A stretch of 64,000 bases of DNA from Myxococcales bacterium (GTDB taxonomy: Bacteria > Myxococcota_A > Bradymonadia > UBA7976 > UBA1532), in assembly GCA_020633465.1 (NCBI GenBank), contig JACKDN010000008.1:258180-322179 (forward strand). The letters are read 5' to 3'. The notes beneath the pieces are model-generated. The model ran no database searches, had not been told where the DNA came from, and was given only the letters and a program-made list of their open reading frames with translations. Both the position numbers and the translations under genes were made by a program. Positions 52,549 to 63,395 of the stretch are shown in pieces; position 1 is the first letter of the stretch, and every line of letters starts with the position of its first letter.

Positions 52549-53427
52549 CTACTCGACCGGGAAGCCCGCGAGCGGGGCCGGATCGGCCTCGAAGGTCAGG
52601 CACAGGCTGTAGCTGTCGTTGCCGCCGACGCCGTCGCTGTCGATGTCGGGCTGCAGGAAGATGGGGACGAGGCCCACGAGATCGGGCGGCACCACCACCA
52701 GGGCGGCGTCGAGATCGGCCTGGCTGATCTGGCCCGAGATGATGCCGCCGGTGATGCGCAGGCCGTCGGGCGTCACCGAGATGGTGCCGGTGATGGCGGT
52801 GCTGGTCAGCTGCAGGTTCAGCTCCTGCCCCTGCACCGGCAGCTGGAGCGCGAAGTCGCCGGGGCCGGCCTGCAGGGTGCCGTTCGCGGCGGTGGCGCCG
52901 CGGAACAGGATCAGCGGCTGGCCCTGGGCGTCGAGCGAGTCGGGATCGACGACGAAGCCGCCGGCGCCGTCCTCGTCGCCGGTCAGCACCGCGAGGTCGA
53001 AGCGCCCGTTGGCGCCGGGCGCCGCGAGGCCGATCGACACCGGCATCAGGTTCAGCTGCCCCTCGTCGAGGGCGGTCTGCAGCTCGCCGTTGGCCAGGCC
53101 GCCGATGCCGGCGAAGGCGTTGTTGGGCCGGCCGTCGCCGCTGAGATCCTGGCAGCGGTTGTCGGCGCCGCCGGCGATGGACGCCATGCCGATGCGGGCG
53201 GCGGCGATGGCGCCCTCGACGGGCGGCGGGGGCTCGATGGGGTTGCCGCCCATGCCGGGCTCGCCGCCCATGCCGGGCGCGCCGCCCGCGCCGGGATCGC
53301 CGCCCATGCCCGGGGCGCCCATGTCCGCGCCGCCGCCGCCGCTCGAGTCGTCGTCGTCACAGCCCGCCAGGGCCAACGACGTGACCGCCAGACACACCAC
53401 ACCCCAGCGTCGAACGATGCTCCCCAT
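52549..53427 (-). CDS. Lipoprotein with Gly/Met-rich linker
   Basis: A 292-residue predicted lipoprotein; ATG at 53427 with GGAGAGG upstream; lipobox LAGC. Residues about 30-65 are a low-complexity linker of GAPGMGGEP units. The rest (about 75-292) is a beta-rich globular domain with an acidic, possibly calcium-binding loop near the end (DIDSDGVGGNDSYSLCLTFE). A two-Cys pair could form one disulfide. No family is recognised. Similar DDDD-plus-GMGG lipoprotein starts are common in large deltaproteobacterial genomes. Confidence 0.7.
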   Translation of the reverse strand: MGSIVRRWGVVCLAVTSLALAGCDDDDSSGGGGADMGAPGMGGDPGAGGAPGMGGEPGMGGNPIEPPPPVEGAIAAARIGMASIAGGADNRCQDLSGDGRPNNAFAGIGGLANGELQTALDEGQLNLMPVSIGLAAPGANGRFDLAVLTGDEDGAGGFVVDPDSLDAQGQPLILFRGATAANGTLQAGPGDFALQLPVQGQELNLQLTSTAITGTISVTPDGLRITGGIISGQISQADLDAALVVVPPDLVGLVPIFLQPDIDSDGVGGNDSYSLCLTFEADPAPLAGFPVE

Positions 53428-53556
53428 GTTCCTCTCCTTCCGTTGCGCGCCGCGCCGACCACCCGGTCGGCGCGTTCGCCCGAGAGGACACGTCAACGTT
53501 TGACTAAGATTCGTTCAACGTTCGTTTGGCGATCGTTTTTTCCGCCGCCGGCCTGC
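53428..53556. promoter_or_regulatory. AT-richer spacer upstream of the Gly/Met lipoprotein
   Basis: 129 bp with an unusually AT-rich core around 53490-53545, including two AACGTT sites and a run of six T. It is the likely promoter region of the lipoprotein on the minus strand. I cannot fix -35 and -10 boxes. Confidence 0.3.
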
Positions 53557-54399
53557 CTACCGGGGCGCCTCCGCCGCGGGCGCGAAGGCCCAGCCGCGCC
53601 CGTACAGGTCGGGCAGCACCTGCACGACGCCGCGATCGTCCACCCGCAGCGGGCGCGCGTCGATGAACACCGGCACCGGCTCGAGCAGCGTCACCACCTG
53701 CTCTTCCCCGGCCTCGAGCCAGCCGTCGAGATCCTCGGGATCGCCCGCGCCGTCGTGCCGCAGCAGCGTCCGGGCCAGCTCGAGCGGCCGCGCCACCCGC
53801 ACGCAGCCGTGGCTGTAGGCGCGGTGCGCCTCGTCGAACAGCGCCTTGGCCGGCGAGTCGTGCAGGTAGACGTCGTAGGGGTTGGGGAACAGGAACTTGA
53901 TGCGCCCCAGCGGGTTCGTCGGCCCCGGCGGCTGGCGCACCCAGGGCTCGGCCCGCTCGGCCGCCATCAGCTGGAAGCCCTTCGCGGCCAGCGCCGCCTC
54001 GAGCTCTTCGCGCGTCATGCGGTCGTGATCCTTCGGCCGCAGCTCCTCGGCGAAGATGCGCGCCGGCACGTTCCAGTACGGGTTGACCACGATGTGGCGG
54101 ATGCCGCCGGCCAACACCGGTGTGGCGTTCTGACCCGGGCGCCCGACCACCACGCGGAAGCGCAGGGCCCGCGCGCCGTCGCGCCACACCTCGCCGTGGA
54201 AGTCGTCGACGTCGATCTCCACCCGATAGGCCGGCCGGCGCGGCGCGGCCCGCCACGCGCGCAGGGCCTGCCGGACCGCGTCCAGCACCACGCCCGGCGG
54301 CACGGCCAGCGCCTCGCGGGTCGGCGCGTCCAGGCGCGCGACGCCGGCGACGCGGAGGCAACCGACGACGTGACCGGCACGTCGGCGAACTTGGGACAT
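53557..54399 (-). CDS. L,D-transpeptidase catalytic domain, N-terminus missing or uncertain
   Basis: The catalytic YkuD domain is clear: HDSPAKALFDEAHRAYSHGCVRV contains the active-site SHGC and following Arg; WNVPARIFAEEL and NPYDVYLHDSP are typical of YcbB-type enzymes that form 3-3 crosslinks in peptidoglycan. About 280 residues can be read from an ATG at 54399. Upstream there is only the tail of a peptidoglycan-binding unit (RLDAPTREALAVPP). The signal peptide and N-terminal domain expected in YcbB-like enzymes are absent, and the frame continues directly into thiopurine-methyltransferase-like sequence. The 5' part may have been lost by deletion or misassembly. Confidence 0.75.
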   Translation of the reverse strand: MSQVRRRAGHVVGCLRVAGVARLDAPTREALAVPPGVVLDAVRQALRAWRAAPRRPAYRVEIDVDDFHGEVWRDGARALRFRVVVGRPGQNATPVLAGGIRHIVVNPYWNVPARIFAEELRPKDHDRMTREELEAALAAKGFQLMAAERAEPWVRQPPGPTNPLGRIKFLFPNPYDVYLHDSPAKALFDEAHRAYSHGCVRVARPLELARTLLRHDGAGDPEDLDGWLEAGEEQVVTLLEPVPVFIDARPLRVDDRGVVQVLPDLYGRGWAFAPAAEAPR

Positions 54400-54977
54400 C
54401 GCCGTCGCCGGCTCGTGGGCCAGGCGCTCGAGCGCGAAGCCGGCGGCGTAGGCGGCGCGCACCTCGGCGTCGGGCACGCTGAAGGGCGGACCTCGACCTG
54501 GGCCTGGTCGTAGGCCAGCGTCACCGCCAGGCCACGCGCGCTGGCGGGCAGCACGTCGTGCAGGTGGGCGGCGTAGCGGGCGCGCAGATCGGGCGGCAGC
54601 GCGATCATCGCGGCGCGGTCGAAGACGGCGTCGATCGGGCCCAGCCTGTCGGGACCCAGCGCGAAGAAGTCGGCCGTCCAGAGGGTGCAGCGGCCGGCCG
54701 TGCGGCGGACGCCGCGCGCGGTGTGCTCGACGGTGGGCTCGAGATCGCGCTCGGCGAAGAAGGCGACGCAGGCCAGATCGACCAGCTCGACGCCGACGAC
54801 GCGGTCGAAGCGCGTGGCCAGGAAGTCCATGTCGCGGGACTTGCCGCACAGGGGCACCAGCACCGTGCCGCCGCGGCCGAGGTGGTCGGCGTGGGCGATC
54901 AGGTGGCGGTTGGTCTCGGCCTGATGAAAGCCGATGCGGCCCTCGGCCCAGCGCTGGGTCCAGAACGCGGCGTCCAT
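54400..54977 (-). pseudogene. tpm: Thiopurine S-methyltransferase, frameshifted and 3'-truncated
   Basis: From ATG 54977 the protein starts MDAAFWTQRWAEGRIGFHQ, then VPLCGKSRDMDFLA (SAM-binding) and VVGVELVDLACVAFFAE, which are hallmarks of bacterial TPMT, an enzyme that methylates thiols, selenite or tellurite with SAM. After TLAYDQAQVE the frame shifts near 54487-54492. One missing G in GAGGTCC would restore PPFSVPDAEVRAAYAAGFALE, the usual continuation. The normal C-terminus is not found; the frame runs into the L,D-transpeptidase about 40 residues later. So at least one indel and one deletion-type junction affect this gene, or the assembly is faulty here. Confidence 0.65.
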
Positions 54978-55061
54978 GCGTGCTCCCGGTGCGGTGGGCC
55001 GCCACCTTAGCGGGGGGCGGTCGCGGTGCGCTATCCTCGGCGCCGCTTCGCGGGAGGAGAC

Positions 55062-57349
55062 GTGCGCGCGTTCTGGAGCCTCTGCCTGGTGGCGCTCGGC
55101 CTCGCCGGCTGTCTGCCCGCGCTCGACGACGAGTGCGGCGGCCCCGAGGACTGCCCGGCGGCGCGGCCGGCGTGCCTGCGCGGGCTGTGCGCGGCGCGCG
55201 CGGGCGGGGCCGACGGCGGGGCGCCGGACGCGGCGCACGACGCGCGGGCGCCGGGGACGCCGACGTCGCGATCGATCGAGGGCCCTGCCCGGACGGGGCG
55301 CCGGACCGCGACGCGGCGCCGGACGCGACCCTCGACGCCGCGCGACCCCTGGACGCGGCGCCCGCGGACGCGCTGCCGCCGCCCGACGCCGAGCCCGCCG
55401 ACGGCGCGGTCAGCGACGCCGAGTTCGTCGACGCCGAGATCATCGACGTCATGCCGCCCGAGGACGCGGCGGCGCCCGACCTCGGCGCGTGCCCGGTGGT
55501 GCCCGGCACCGCGTGCTTCACCCCCCACCCCGGCCGCTGCGCGCAGGGCGCGTGGCGGTGCGACGGCGCCCAGCCGCGCTGCGCGCCCGACGTCGCGCCG
55601 GGCACGCTGTCCGAGACCTGCGACGGCGTCGACGAGGACTGCGACGGCGCCACCGACGAGGACGCGGTCGACGTGCCCGCCGCCTGCCCGCGCGTGCGTG
55701 GGGTCTGCGCCGGCACGGCCCCGCAGTGCGTCGGCGGCTCGGTGCTCGGGTGCCGGCCAGCCGACTACGGCGAGCACTACGAGGCCGTCGAGACCCGCTG
55801 CGACGGGCGCGACAACGACTGCGACGGGGTGACCGATCCCGGCTGCGAGTGCCGAGGTGCGGAGACCCGCGGCTGCGGCACCGACGTGGGCCCGTGCACC
55901 TTCGGGCTGCAGTCCTGCCTCGACGGCGCGTGGGGCGAGTGCGTGGGGGGCATCCGCCCGGTCGACGAGACCTGCGACGGCGTCGACGAGGACTGCGACG
56001 GGCGCGTCGACGAAGGGACCGTCGAGCGCCTCTTCTGCTCGGTGGGCCTCGGCGCGTGCGCGGCCACGGGGCGGCAGGCGTGCATCGAGGGCGCGGTGGG
56101 CTGCGACGCGACGCTCGGCCCGGCCGCCGACGAGATCTGCAACGGCGTGGACGACGACTGCGACGGGTCGACCGACGAGGGCCAGGACAACGCGCCCCTG
56201 TGCGCCGATCCGCCGAACGCCACCGGGGCCTGCGCCGCCGAGAAGGGCTGCGCGGCCGAGTGTCTGACCGGCTGGTACGACATCGACGGTGACTTCGCCA
56301 ACGGCTGCGAGCGGGGCTGCCCGGCCGCCGTCGCGCCGATGCGCGTCGCCGCGGACGTCCGGCCGCTGGCCGCGTTCAGCGACGGCGCGACCTGGGGCGT
56401 CGTGTATCAGGGCGATCGCCTGGGCGGCACCGTCACGCTGCAGACGAACGCCGAGCGCTACGACCTGACCGACTCGCCCGTGGCGGCCACCGGCACGCTC
56501 GTCACCCGCGTGGGCTCGACGTGGTGTGTCCTGTTGCCGCTTCGGGTGAACGCCGATGAGACCGTTGTCCGCGCCTACACGATCGCCGCGGGCGTGCCGG
56601 GCGCCTCGATCCGGATGCCGTCCGATCTGTACGCGGCCGCGCTCACCGGGACGGTCAGCGCGGGCACCAGCGTCTTCACCCTCGTCGGCCTGCGCGCGCT
56701 GCCGCCCGATCCCGAGGTGGCCGATCCGCAGGTGGGGCTGTTCACCGTCACCTTCACCGGCGCCCAGCCCGATCCGCCGGCCGTCCAGGTGGGCCTCGCG
56801 ACCGACTACGCCACGCCGGGGGGTCCGCCCATCGCGCTGACCCGCCGCGCGGTGACGGCCCAGGCGCTGGTGCCGCTGCGCGACGGCGTGTCGGTTCGGC
56901 ACGTGCAGTTCCCGCCCAACGGCCCGATCGTCGGCGACGATCGGATGCTGCCCTTCACGCCCACCGGCGGCCTGGCGCTGGCCTCGGGGGCCGACGGGCT
57001 GATCGCCGCGGCGGCGGATCCGGCCACCGGCGGGCTGTGGTTGAGCGCGCTCGACCGCGACGCCGTCCCGACCGTCCTGGACGGGGCCTTCGACACCGAG
57101 CCGGTGCTGGCGGCGCGCGCCGGCAACGTCACCCTTCACACGCGCCGACCGGCCGCCACGCGCCTCACCGCCACGCCGCTGACCGGCCGCGGGGCGCCGA
57201 TCGCCGAGCCCGTGGCGCTCGTGCCCTTCCCGGCTCAGCGGCTGCTGGCCGGGGGCGACGGGCGGCGGCTCTTCTACACCGCGCCCGGCGAGCTGGGCGA
57301 TCAGGACGAGGTCGCCGATCTGTGGCTCATCGAGCCCGACTGCCAGTGA
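55062..57349 (+). CDS. MopE-repeat lipoprotein with C-terminal beta domain (one frameshift)
   Basis: GTG start at 55062 with GGGAGGAG upstream; lipobox LAGC. A short Cys-rich region and an Asp/Ala/Pro spacer follow. The frame shifts at a GGGG run (55253-55256); a fifth G would join APG to DADVAIDRGPCPDG. Residues after the spacer contain four DxDCDG repeats (DEDCDGATDED, DNDCDGVTDPG, DEDCDGRVDEG, DDDCDGSTDEG) with intervening Cys pairs, as in the larger protein at 30379. The last about 340 residues lack cysteines apart from one or two and look like a beta-propeller. It is probably a surface-bound, calcium-stabilised protein. Confidence 0.78.
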
Positions 57350-57368
57350 CACCCCGAGGAGGTGCGCC

Positions 57369-59405
<2,037 letters not shown>

Positions 59406-59428
59406 CGCCGCAGGACGGCACCCCCGCC

Positions 59429-61246
59429 TCAGGCCCCTCCCCGCGCTCGTTCCAGGCCCGCGACGAGCTCGGGGAGGCGGTCGCGCGCGTAGCGATGGCC
59501 CGCATCGACGATCGCATCGAAGGCTTCGACCTCGAACATGCCGAAGCCCGCCACCGGGGGGCTCAACCGCTCGTGGATCCGAGCGTGCGTCAGGGTGGCC
59601 CGCTCGTTCGCGATGGCGCCCACCTCGACGGTTCGCATCAGCAGATCCCACAGGTGCGGCCGCGCGGCGTGACGCCGGAACGGGTTCAGCCAGCGCAGCA
59701 GCAGGCGCCAACCGGAGACCTCCAAGGGGTGCCGGTGGGGGAACTGCACGCGCCTCGAGCGCGAGACGTCGACCGCGACGATGAGGCCCGGGGCTTCGCG
59801 CTGCATCACGTCGACGGGGAGGTTGTCGAGGATGCCGCCGTCGACCAGGCAGCGGTCGTCGGTCATGACCGGGGGCCAGGCGCCGGGGACCGCCGTGGTG
59901 GCCCGCAACGCGTCGAAGACCGGACCCTGGCGGTGGACGTGGAGGTCGGCGGCGACCAGATCGGCCGACACCGCGAAGAAGCCGAGCGGCAGATCCTCGA
60001 TGTGGCCGTCGCCGCCGAGGGTCCGGAGCACGCGGCCGCCGCGCGCGCCCTTGAACATCGCGACCCACGGGAAGGTGAGGTCGGCGGTGGCGCGGCGGCG
60101 GGACATGGTGGCGCGGACGCGAGCCTGCATCTCGGCGGCGGGGAGACGCTGGGCGCAGAGCGCGGCCATCGCGGCGCCGCCGGAGGTGCCGCCCACGTGG
60201 TCGATCTCGACGCCCGCCTCCTCGAAGGCCGCCAGGATCCCGAGGTGGGCGAAGCTGCGGGCGCCGCCGCCGCCCAGCACGAGGCACAGCCCGTTCCCGG
60301 TGAGCAGGCGCGCCAGGCGGCGCACGCCAGCGGGGCCGGCGACGTGGTGGTGGCGGCGCACCGCGCGGGGCGCGAGCCACGCCGCCGTGTCGCGGGCGGG
60401 TCCGCGCTGCAGCAACACCAGCTCGGTGGGGCCGAGGAAGCTCGGCGCCGCGGGATCGAGCAAGGTGTGCTCGACCAGCGCGCGATCGGGCTTCGCGTCG
60501 GCCGCGGCGACGAGGAGCACCAGGTCCGCCTGCGCGAGGCAGCGACGCGTCCACACGTCGGGCCAGGGGTGGGCGAGGTACACGACGCGGGCGTTGTCGG
60601 CCTCGACCCGCGCCAGCCAGTCCAGCGCGGACTGGGTGTCGGGCAGCTCCATGCTCGCGGTGGCGGTGCTGTCGAAGCGCAGCCCGAGGTCCGCGCCCGT
60701 GACGAGCGCCGCAGAGCCGAAGGCGCCGAGGGCCTCGGTGAGCTCGCGGGCGAAGTCGAGGTGCAGCGCCTCCGGCTGCAGGGACACGACCGCGACGGTG
60801 CGCAGGCGGGGCGGCGCGCGATCGCCGCGCGCCCGGCCGGCGACGGAGCGCGCCAGGTGCAGCAGGGTCTCGGGTCGATCGCCCAGCAGCGCCCAGAAGC
60901 GGTCGGTGGGCAGGTGCACCACGCCCGACGCGCGGGAGGCCACCACCGAGCAGCTCCGGCTCTCACCGGTCAGCAGCGCCATCTCGCCGATCACCTCGCC
61001 GCGGCCGATGGTGCCGGGCAGCCGCTCGGGGCCGGCGCCGGTCTCGAGCACCGCGTCGAGTCGACCGTCGAGCACGAGGTAGACGCCATCGGACGGCTCG
61101 TTCTGGCGGACCAGCGTCTCGCCCGCGCGCAGCCGACGGTACTCCAGCGCCGAGACGACGCGCTCGAGCAGCGCCGGCGGCAGCGCCTCGAAGAGCTCGA
61201 AGCGCTGGAGGAAGGCGGCGACGTTGCGGGGAAGCTCAGTGGGCAT
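59429..61246 (-). CDS. Patatin-like phospholipase with cyclic-nucleotide-binding domain (NTE type)
   Basis: A 605-residue protein. Residues about 12-125 are a cNMP-binding domain (LRAGETLVRQNEPSDGVYLVLDG, GEVIGEMALLTGESRS). A middle region (about 145-290) has no catalytic motif. The patatin domain (about 295-470) has the oxyanion loop GGGGARSFAHLG, nucleophile Ser in GGTSGGA and the Asp of the dyad in VDGGILDN. This is the architecture of neuropathy-target-esterase-like lysophospholipases. Cyclic nucleotide binding probably controls its activity or location. It is divergent from another cNMP-binding enzyme at 61370. Confidence 0.92.
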   Translation of the reverse strand: MPTELPRNVAAFLQRFELFEALPPALLERVVSALEYRRLRAGETLVRQNEPSDGVYLVLDGRLDAVLETGAGPERLPGTIGRGEVIGEMALLTGESRSCSVVASRASGVVHLPTDRFWALLGDRPETLLHLARSVAGRARGDRAPPRLRTVAVVSLQPEALHLDFARELTEALGAFGSAALVTGADLGLRFDSTATASMELPDTQSALDWLARVEADNARVVYLAHPWPDVWTRRCLAQADLVLLVAAADAKPDRALVEHTLLDPAAPSFLGPTELVLLQRGPARDTAAWLAPRAVRRHHHVAGPAGVRRLARLLTGNGLCLVLGGGGARSFAHLGILAAFEEAGVEIDHVGGTSGGAAMAALCAQRLPAAEMQARVRATMSRRRATADLTFPWVAMFKGARGGRVLRTLGGDGHIEDLPLGFFAVSADLVAADLHVHRQGPVFDALRATTAVPGAWPPVMTDDRCLVDGGILDNLPVDVMQREAPGLIVAVDVSRSRRVQFPHRHPLEVSGWRLLLRWLNPFRRHAARPHLWDLLMRTVEVGAIANERATLTHARIHERLSPPVAGFGMFEVEAFDAIVDAGHRYARDRLPELVAGLERARGGA

Positions 61247-61369
61247 CTCGGCTCCGGAAGGCGTCGTCGGCGCGGCGACGCCGCAAAAAAATCGCGGTCA
61301 GTGTACGGGTCCGGTCCCCAGACGACGCGACAGGGGGCAGAAACGACCGTGGGCAGGGAGGACAACCGT
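61247..61369. promoter_or_regulatory. Shared divergent promoter region
   Basis: 123 bp between two cNMP-domain genes transcribed in opposite directions, so both promoters lie here. The AT-rich core is a run of seven A near 61285. The GGGAGGAC at 61356-61363 is the ribosome-binding site of the plus gene. Confidence 0.35.
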
Positions 61370-62494
61370 ATGCTCGTACGCCTGATCAAGTACCTGGAGC
61401 CGGTTCGGGTCGCGCAGACGCGCGAGGAGCGCGAGGCCATCTACCGCTTCCGCTATCGCGTGTACCACGAGGAGCTGGGGCGCGAGATCGGCGGCGTGGA
61501 TCACGCCAGGAAGATGGTGGTCGAGCCCGAGGACGAGGCGCCGGGCGTCTTCCACCTGTACGCGGGCCGCCTCGACGCCATCCGGGGCGTGGGGCGCGTC
61601 CGGGTGTGGGCGCCGGGGCAGGTGCCCGAGCCCCTGGCGCGTTTGCTCAGCCTGGAGCGCGTGCCGGGCATCGAGCGCTTCGGCATCTCCGAGCTGGGCC
61701 GGCTGATGGTCGATCGGCGGCACCGCGGCGCGCGGGTGGCGGCGGCCCTCGCCATCGCCGGCTTCGAGGTGCAGGCGAACCACGGCGTCGACCTCGCCTT
61801 CTGCTACTGTCGGCCGGGGCTCGTGGACTACTACCGGCGGCTCGGCGCCCGCCCTTACGGGGCGGATCTGGTCGAGGCGCCCGAGGGGCTGGAGCTGGCG
61901 CTGATGGCGGTGCTCTCGGACCGGGCCCACTACAAGAAGGTGCGCAGCCCCCTGGCCGGCTGCGTCAAGCGCCACTTCGGGCGCGGCAAGCGGGCGCCGC
62001 TGGATCCCGCGCCCTTCGAGCCGCTGTTCAGCGAGGGCAGCCGGACCGTGGTGACCCAGGCCGAAGAGGTCTGTCGGGAGCTCGCGGCGGCGGCCGAGGC
62101 GGCGCCGGCGGGCTTCCTCCCGCAGCTGTCGGCGCAGGGGCAGGCGCAGCTCGCCCGCTACGGCTTCGTGATGAGCGTCCCGCCGGGGGCCGTGCTGACC
62201 CGGCAGGGGCACGTCGAGCGTGAGATCTACATCGCGCTGTCGGGTGACTTCGCGGTGGAGCGCAACGGCCAGCGCGTCGCGGCGCTGGAGGCGGGCGAGG
62301 TGTTCGGCGAGGCGGGCTTCCTGGGGGCGGCAGGCACGCGCACCGCGACGGTCCGCGCCGAGCGTGCCGGGCGCGTCTTCGTGCTGCGGCGCAGCTTCCT
62401 CGACACGCTGACCGCGCAGGATCCGGCGCTGGCGCGAGACCTGATGCGCAAGCTGGCCCGCCTCCTGAGCGCGCGCCTCCCGGTGGTGACGTGA
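61370..62494 (+). CDS. N-acyl-amino-acid-synthase-like acyltransferase fused to cNMP-binding domain
   Basis: A 374-residue protein. Residues about 1-190 resemble the GNAT-fold acyltransferases of the autoinducer-synthase / FeeM group: EEREAIYRFRYRVYHEELG at the N-terminus, then ISELGRLMVDRRHRGARVAAAL and a late CRPGLVDYYRRLGARPY. These enzymes join fatty acyl groups from acyl-ACP to amino acids or related amines. Residues about 255-370 form a cNMP-binding domain (LTRQGHVEREIYIALSGDF, GEVFGEAGFLGAAGTRTATV). The acyl acceptor is unknown. It is divergent from the cNMP-regulated patatin, suggesting that both respond to cyclic nucleotide and act on lipids. Confidence 0.82.
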   Translation: MLVRLIKYLEPVRVAQTREEREAIYRFRYRVYHEELGREIGGVDHARKMVVEPEDEAPGVFHLYAGRLDAIRGVGRVRVWAPGQVPEPLARLLSLERVPGIERFGISELGRLMVDRRHRGARVAAALAIAGFEVQANHGVDLAFCYCRPGLVDYYRRLGARPYGADLVEAPEGLELALMAVLSDRAHYKKVRSPLAGCVKRHFGRGKRAPLDPAPFEPLFSEGSRTVVTQAEEVCRELAAAAEAAPAGFLPQLSAQGQAQLARYGFVMSVPPGAVLTRQGHVEREIYIALSGDFAVERNGQRVAALEAGEVFGEAGFLGAAGTRTATVRAERAGRVFVLRRSFLDTLTAQDPALARDLMRKLARLLSARLPVVT

Positions 62495-62588
62495 GCCCGC
62501 GGCAGCTCGACCGGTCGACGCTCTCTTCGGTGGGGTTCCCGACTTGACCCGCGACGCGCAACGCCCGGACGCCTCGGAGGGGCCGCCC

Positions 62589-63356
62589 GTGCCCATCGAT
62601 CCGCTCCCGTTGGGGCGATCGGTCGGCTGGCTGGCCGCGCTCCTGGTGTTCCTGGTCGCCGCGCACGAGGGGGTCCGGCGGGCGCCGTTGCCCCTCGCGC
62701 TGCTGCTCGTGGGTGGGCTCCCGCTGGCGCTGCTGCTCCGCTGGCGACCGCTCGGGGCGCGCATGCGGTGGAGCTGGTTCCTCTGGGCCAAGACCTACTC
62801 GGTCGCGGCCGCGGCCTGCGTGCTGGTCCTGGGCGGGGCGGGACGCTTGTCCGAGCCGGTCCTCGGCGGCGTCATCTACGTGCTGCTCGTGGTGAACATC
62901 CTCGAGGCGTGCTTGAAAGAGCACCAGATGGGCAGCCGCGTCAACCTCGTGGCGGGGCTCGTCATCGCCGCCACGACCCCCTTGTGGACGGGCGCGTACG
63001 TCGACGCCTCGACCGCCATGTACGCGGCGCCGATGAGCTGGATCATCGCCTACACCGTGTGGGACTTCGCGTTCGTCTACGGCGTGTTCCGCGGCGCGTA
63101 CGCCCATCACATCGTCGTGCTCGGCGCGCCGCTGCTGCCGGCGCTGGCGCAGACGCCCGACCTCTGGCTCCACGCCCGCACGGTCACCCTGCTGGCGTTC
63201 CTCGCGGTCTACAACACGTGGTTCCCGTGGTTCTGGGGCCGCCTCAACTTCTCGCCCTGGCATTCGAACCGCGTCAAGCGCGGGCTGGCCTGGGTCTCGC
63301 TCGCCGTCGCCGTCGGGCAGGCCCTCCTCCGAGGCCTCCCCGCCCTGGGGATCTGA
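62589..63356 (+). CDS. Polytopic membrane protein, unknown function
   Basis: The GTG at 62589 is used because GGAGGGG lies just upstream; a TTG at 62544 is in frame but has no such signal. The 255-residue product has about seven hydrophobic segments. Recognisable loops are VNILEACLKEHQMGSRVN and TVWDFAFVYGVFRG, and the C-terminus reads NTWFPWFWGRLNFSPW. The pattern reminds me of small uncharacterised membrane families such as DUF5692, but I am not certain. It lies 94 bases after the acyltransferase gene on the same strand. Confidence 0.65.
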   Translation: MPIDPLPLGRSVGWLAALLVFLVAAHEGVRRAPLPLALLLVGGLPLALLLRWRPLGARMRWSWFLWAKTYSVAAAACVLVLGGAGRLSEPVLGGVIYVLLVVNILEACLKEHQMGSRVNLVAGLVIAATTPLWTGAYVDASTAMYAAPMSWIIAYTVWDFAFVYGVFRGAYAHHIVVLGAPLLPALAQTPDLWLHARTVTLLAFLAVYNTWFPWFWGRLNFSPWHSNRVKRGLAWVSLAVAVGQALLRGLPALGI

Positions 63357-63395
63357 AGCGCGCCGACCGCGTCCGAGCCCTTCCGGGCCGCCCCG

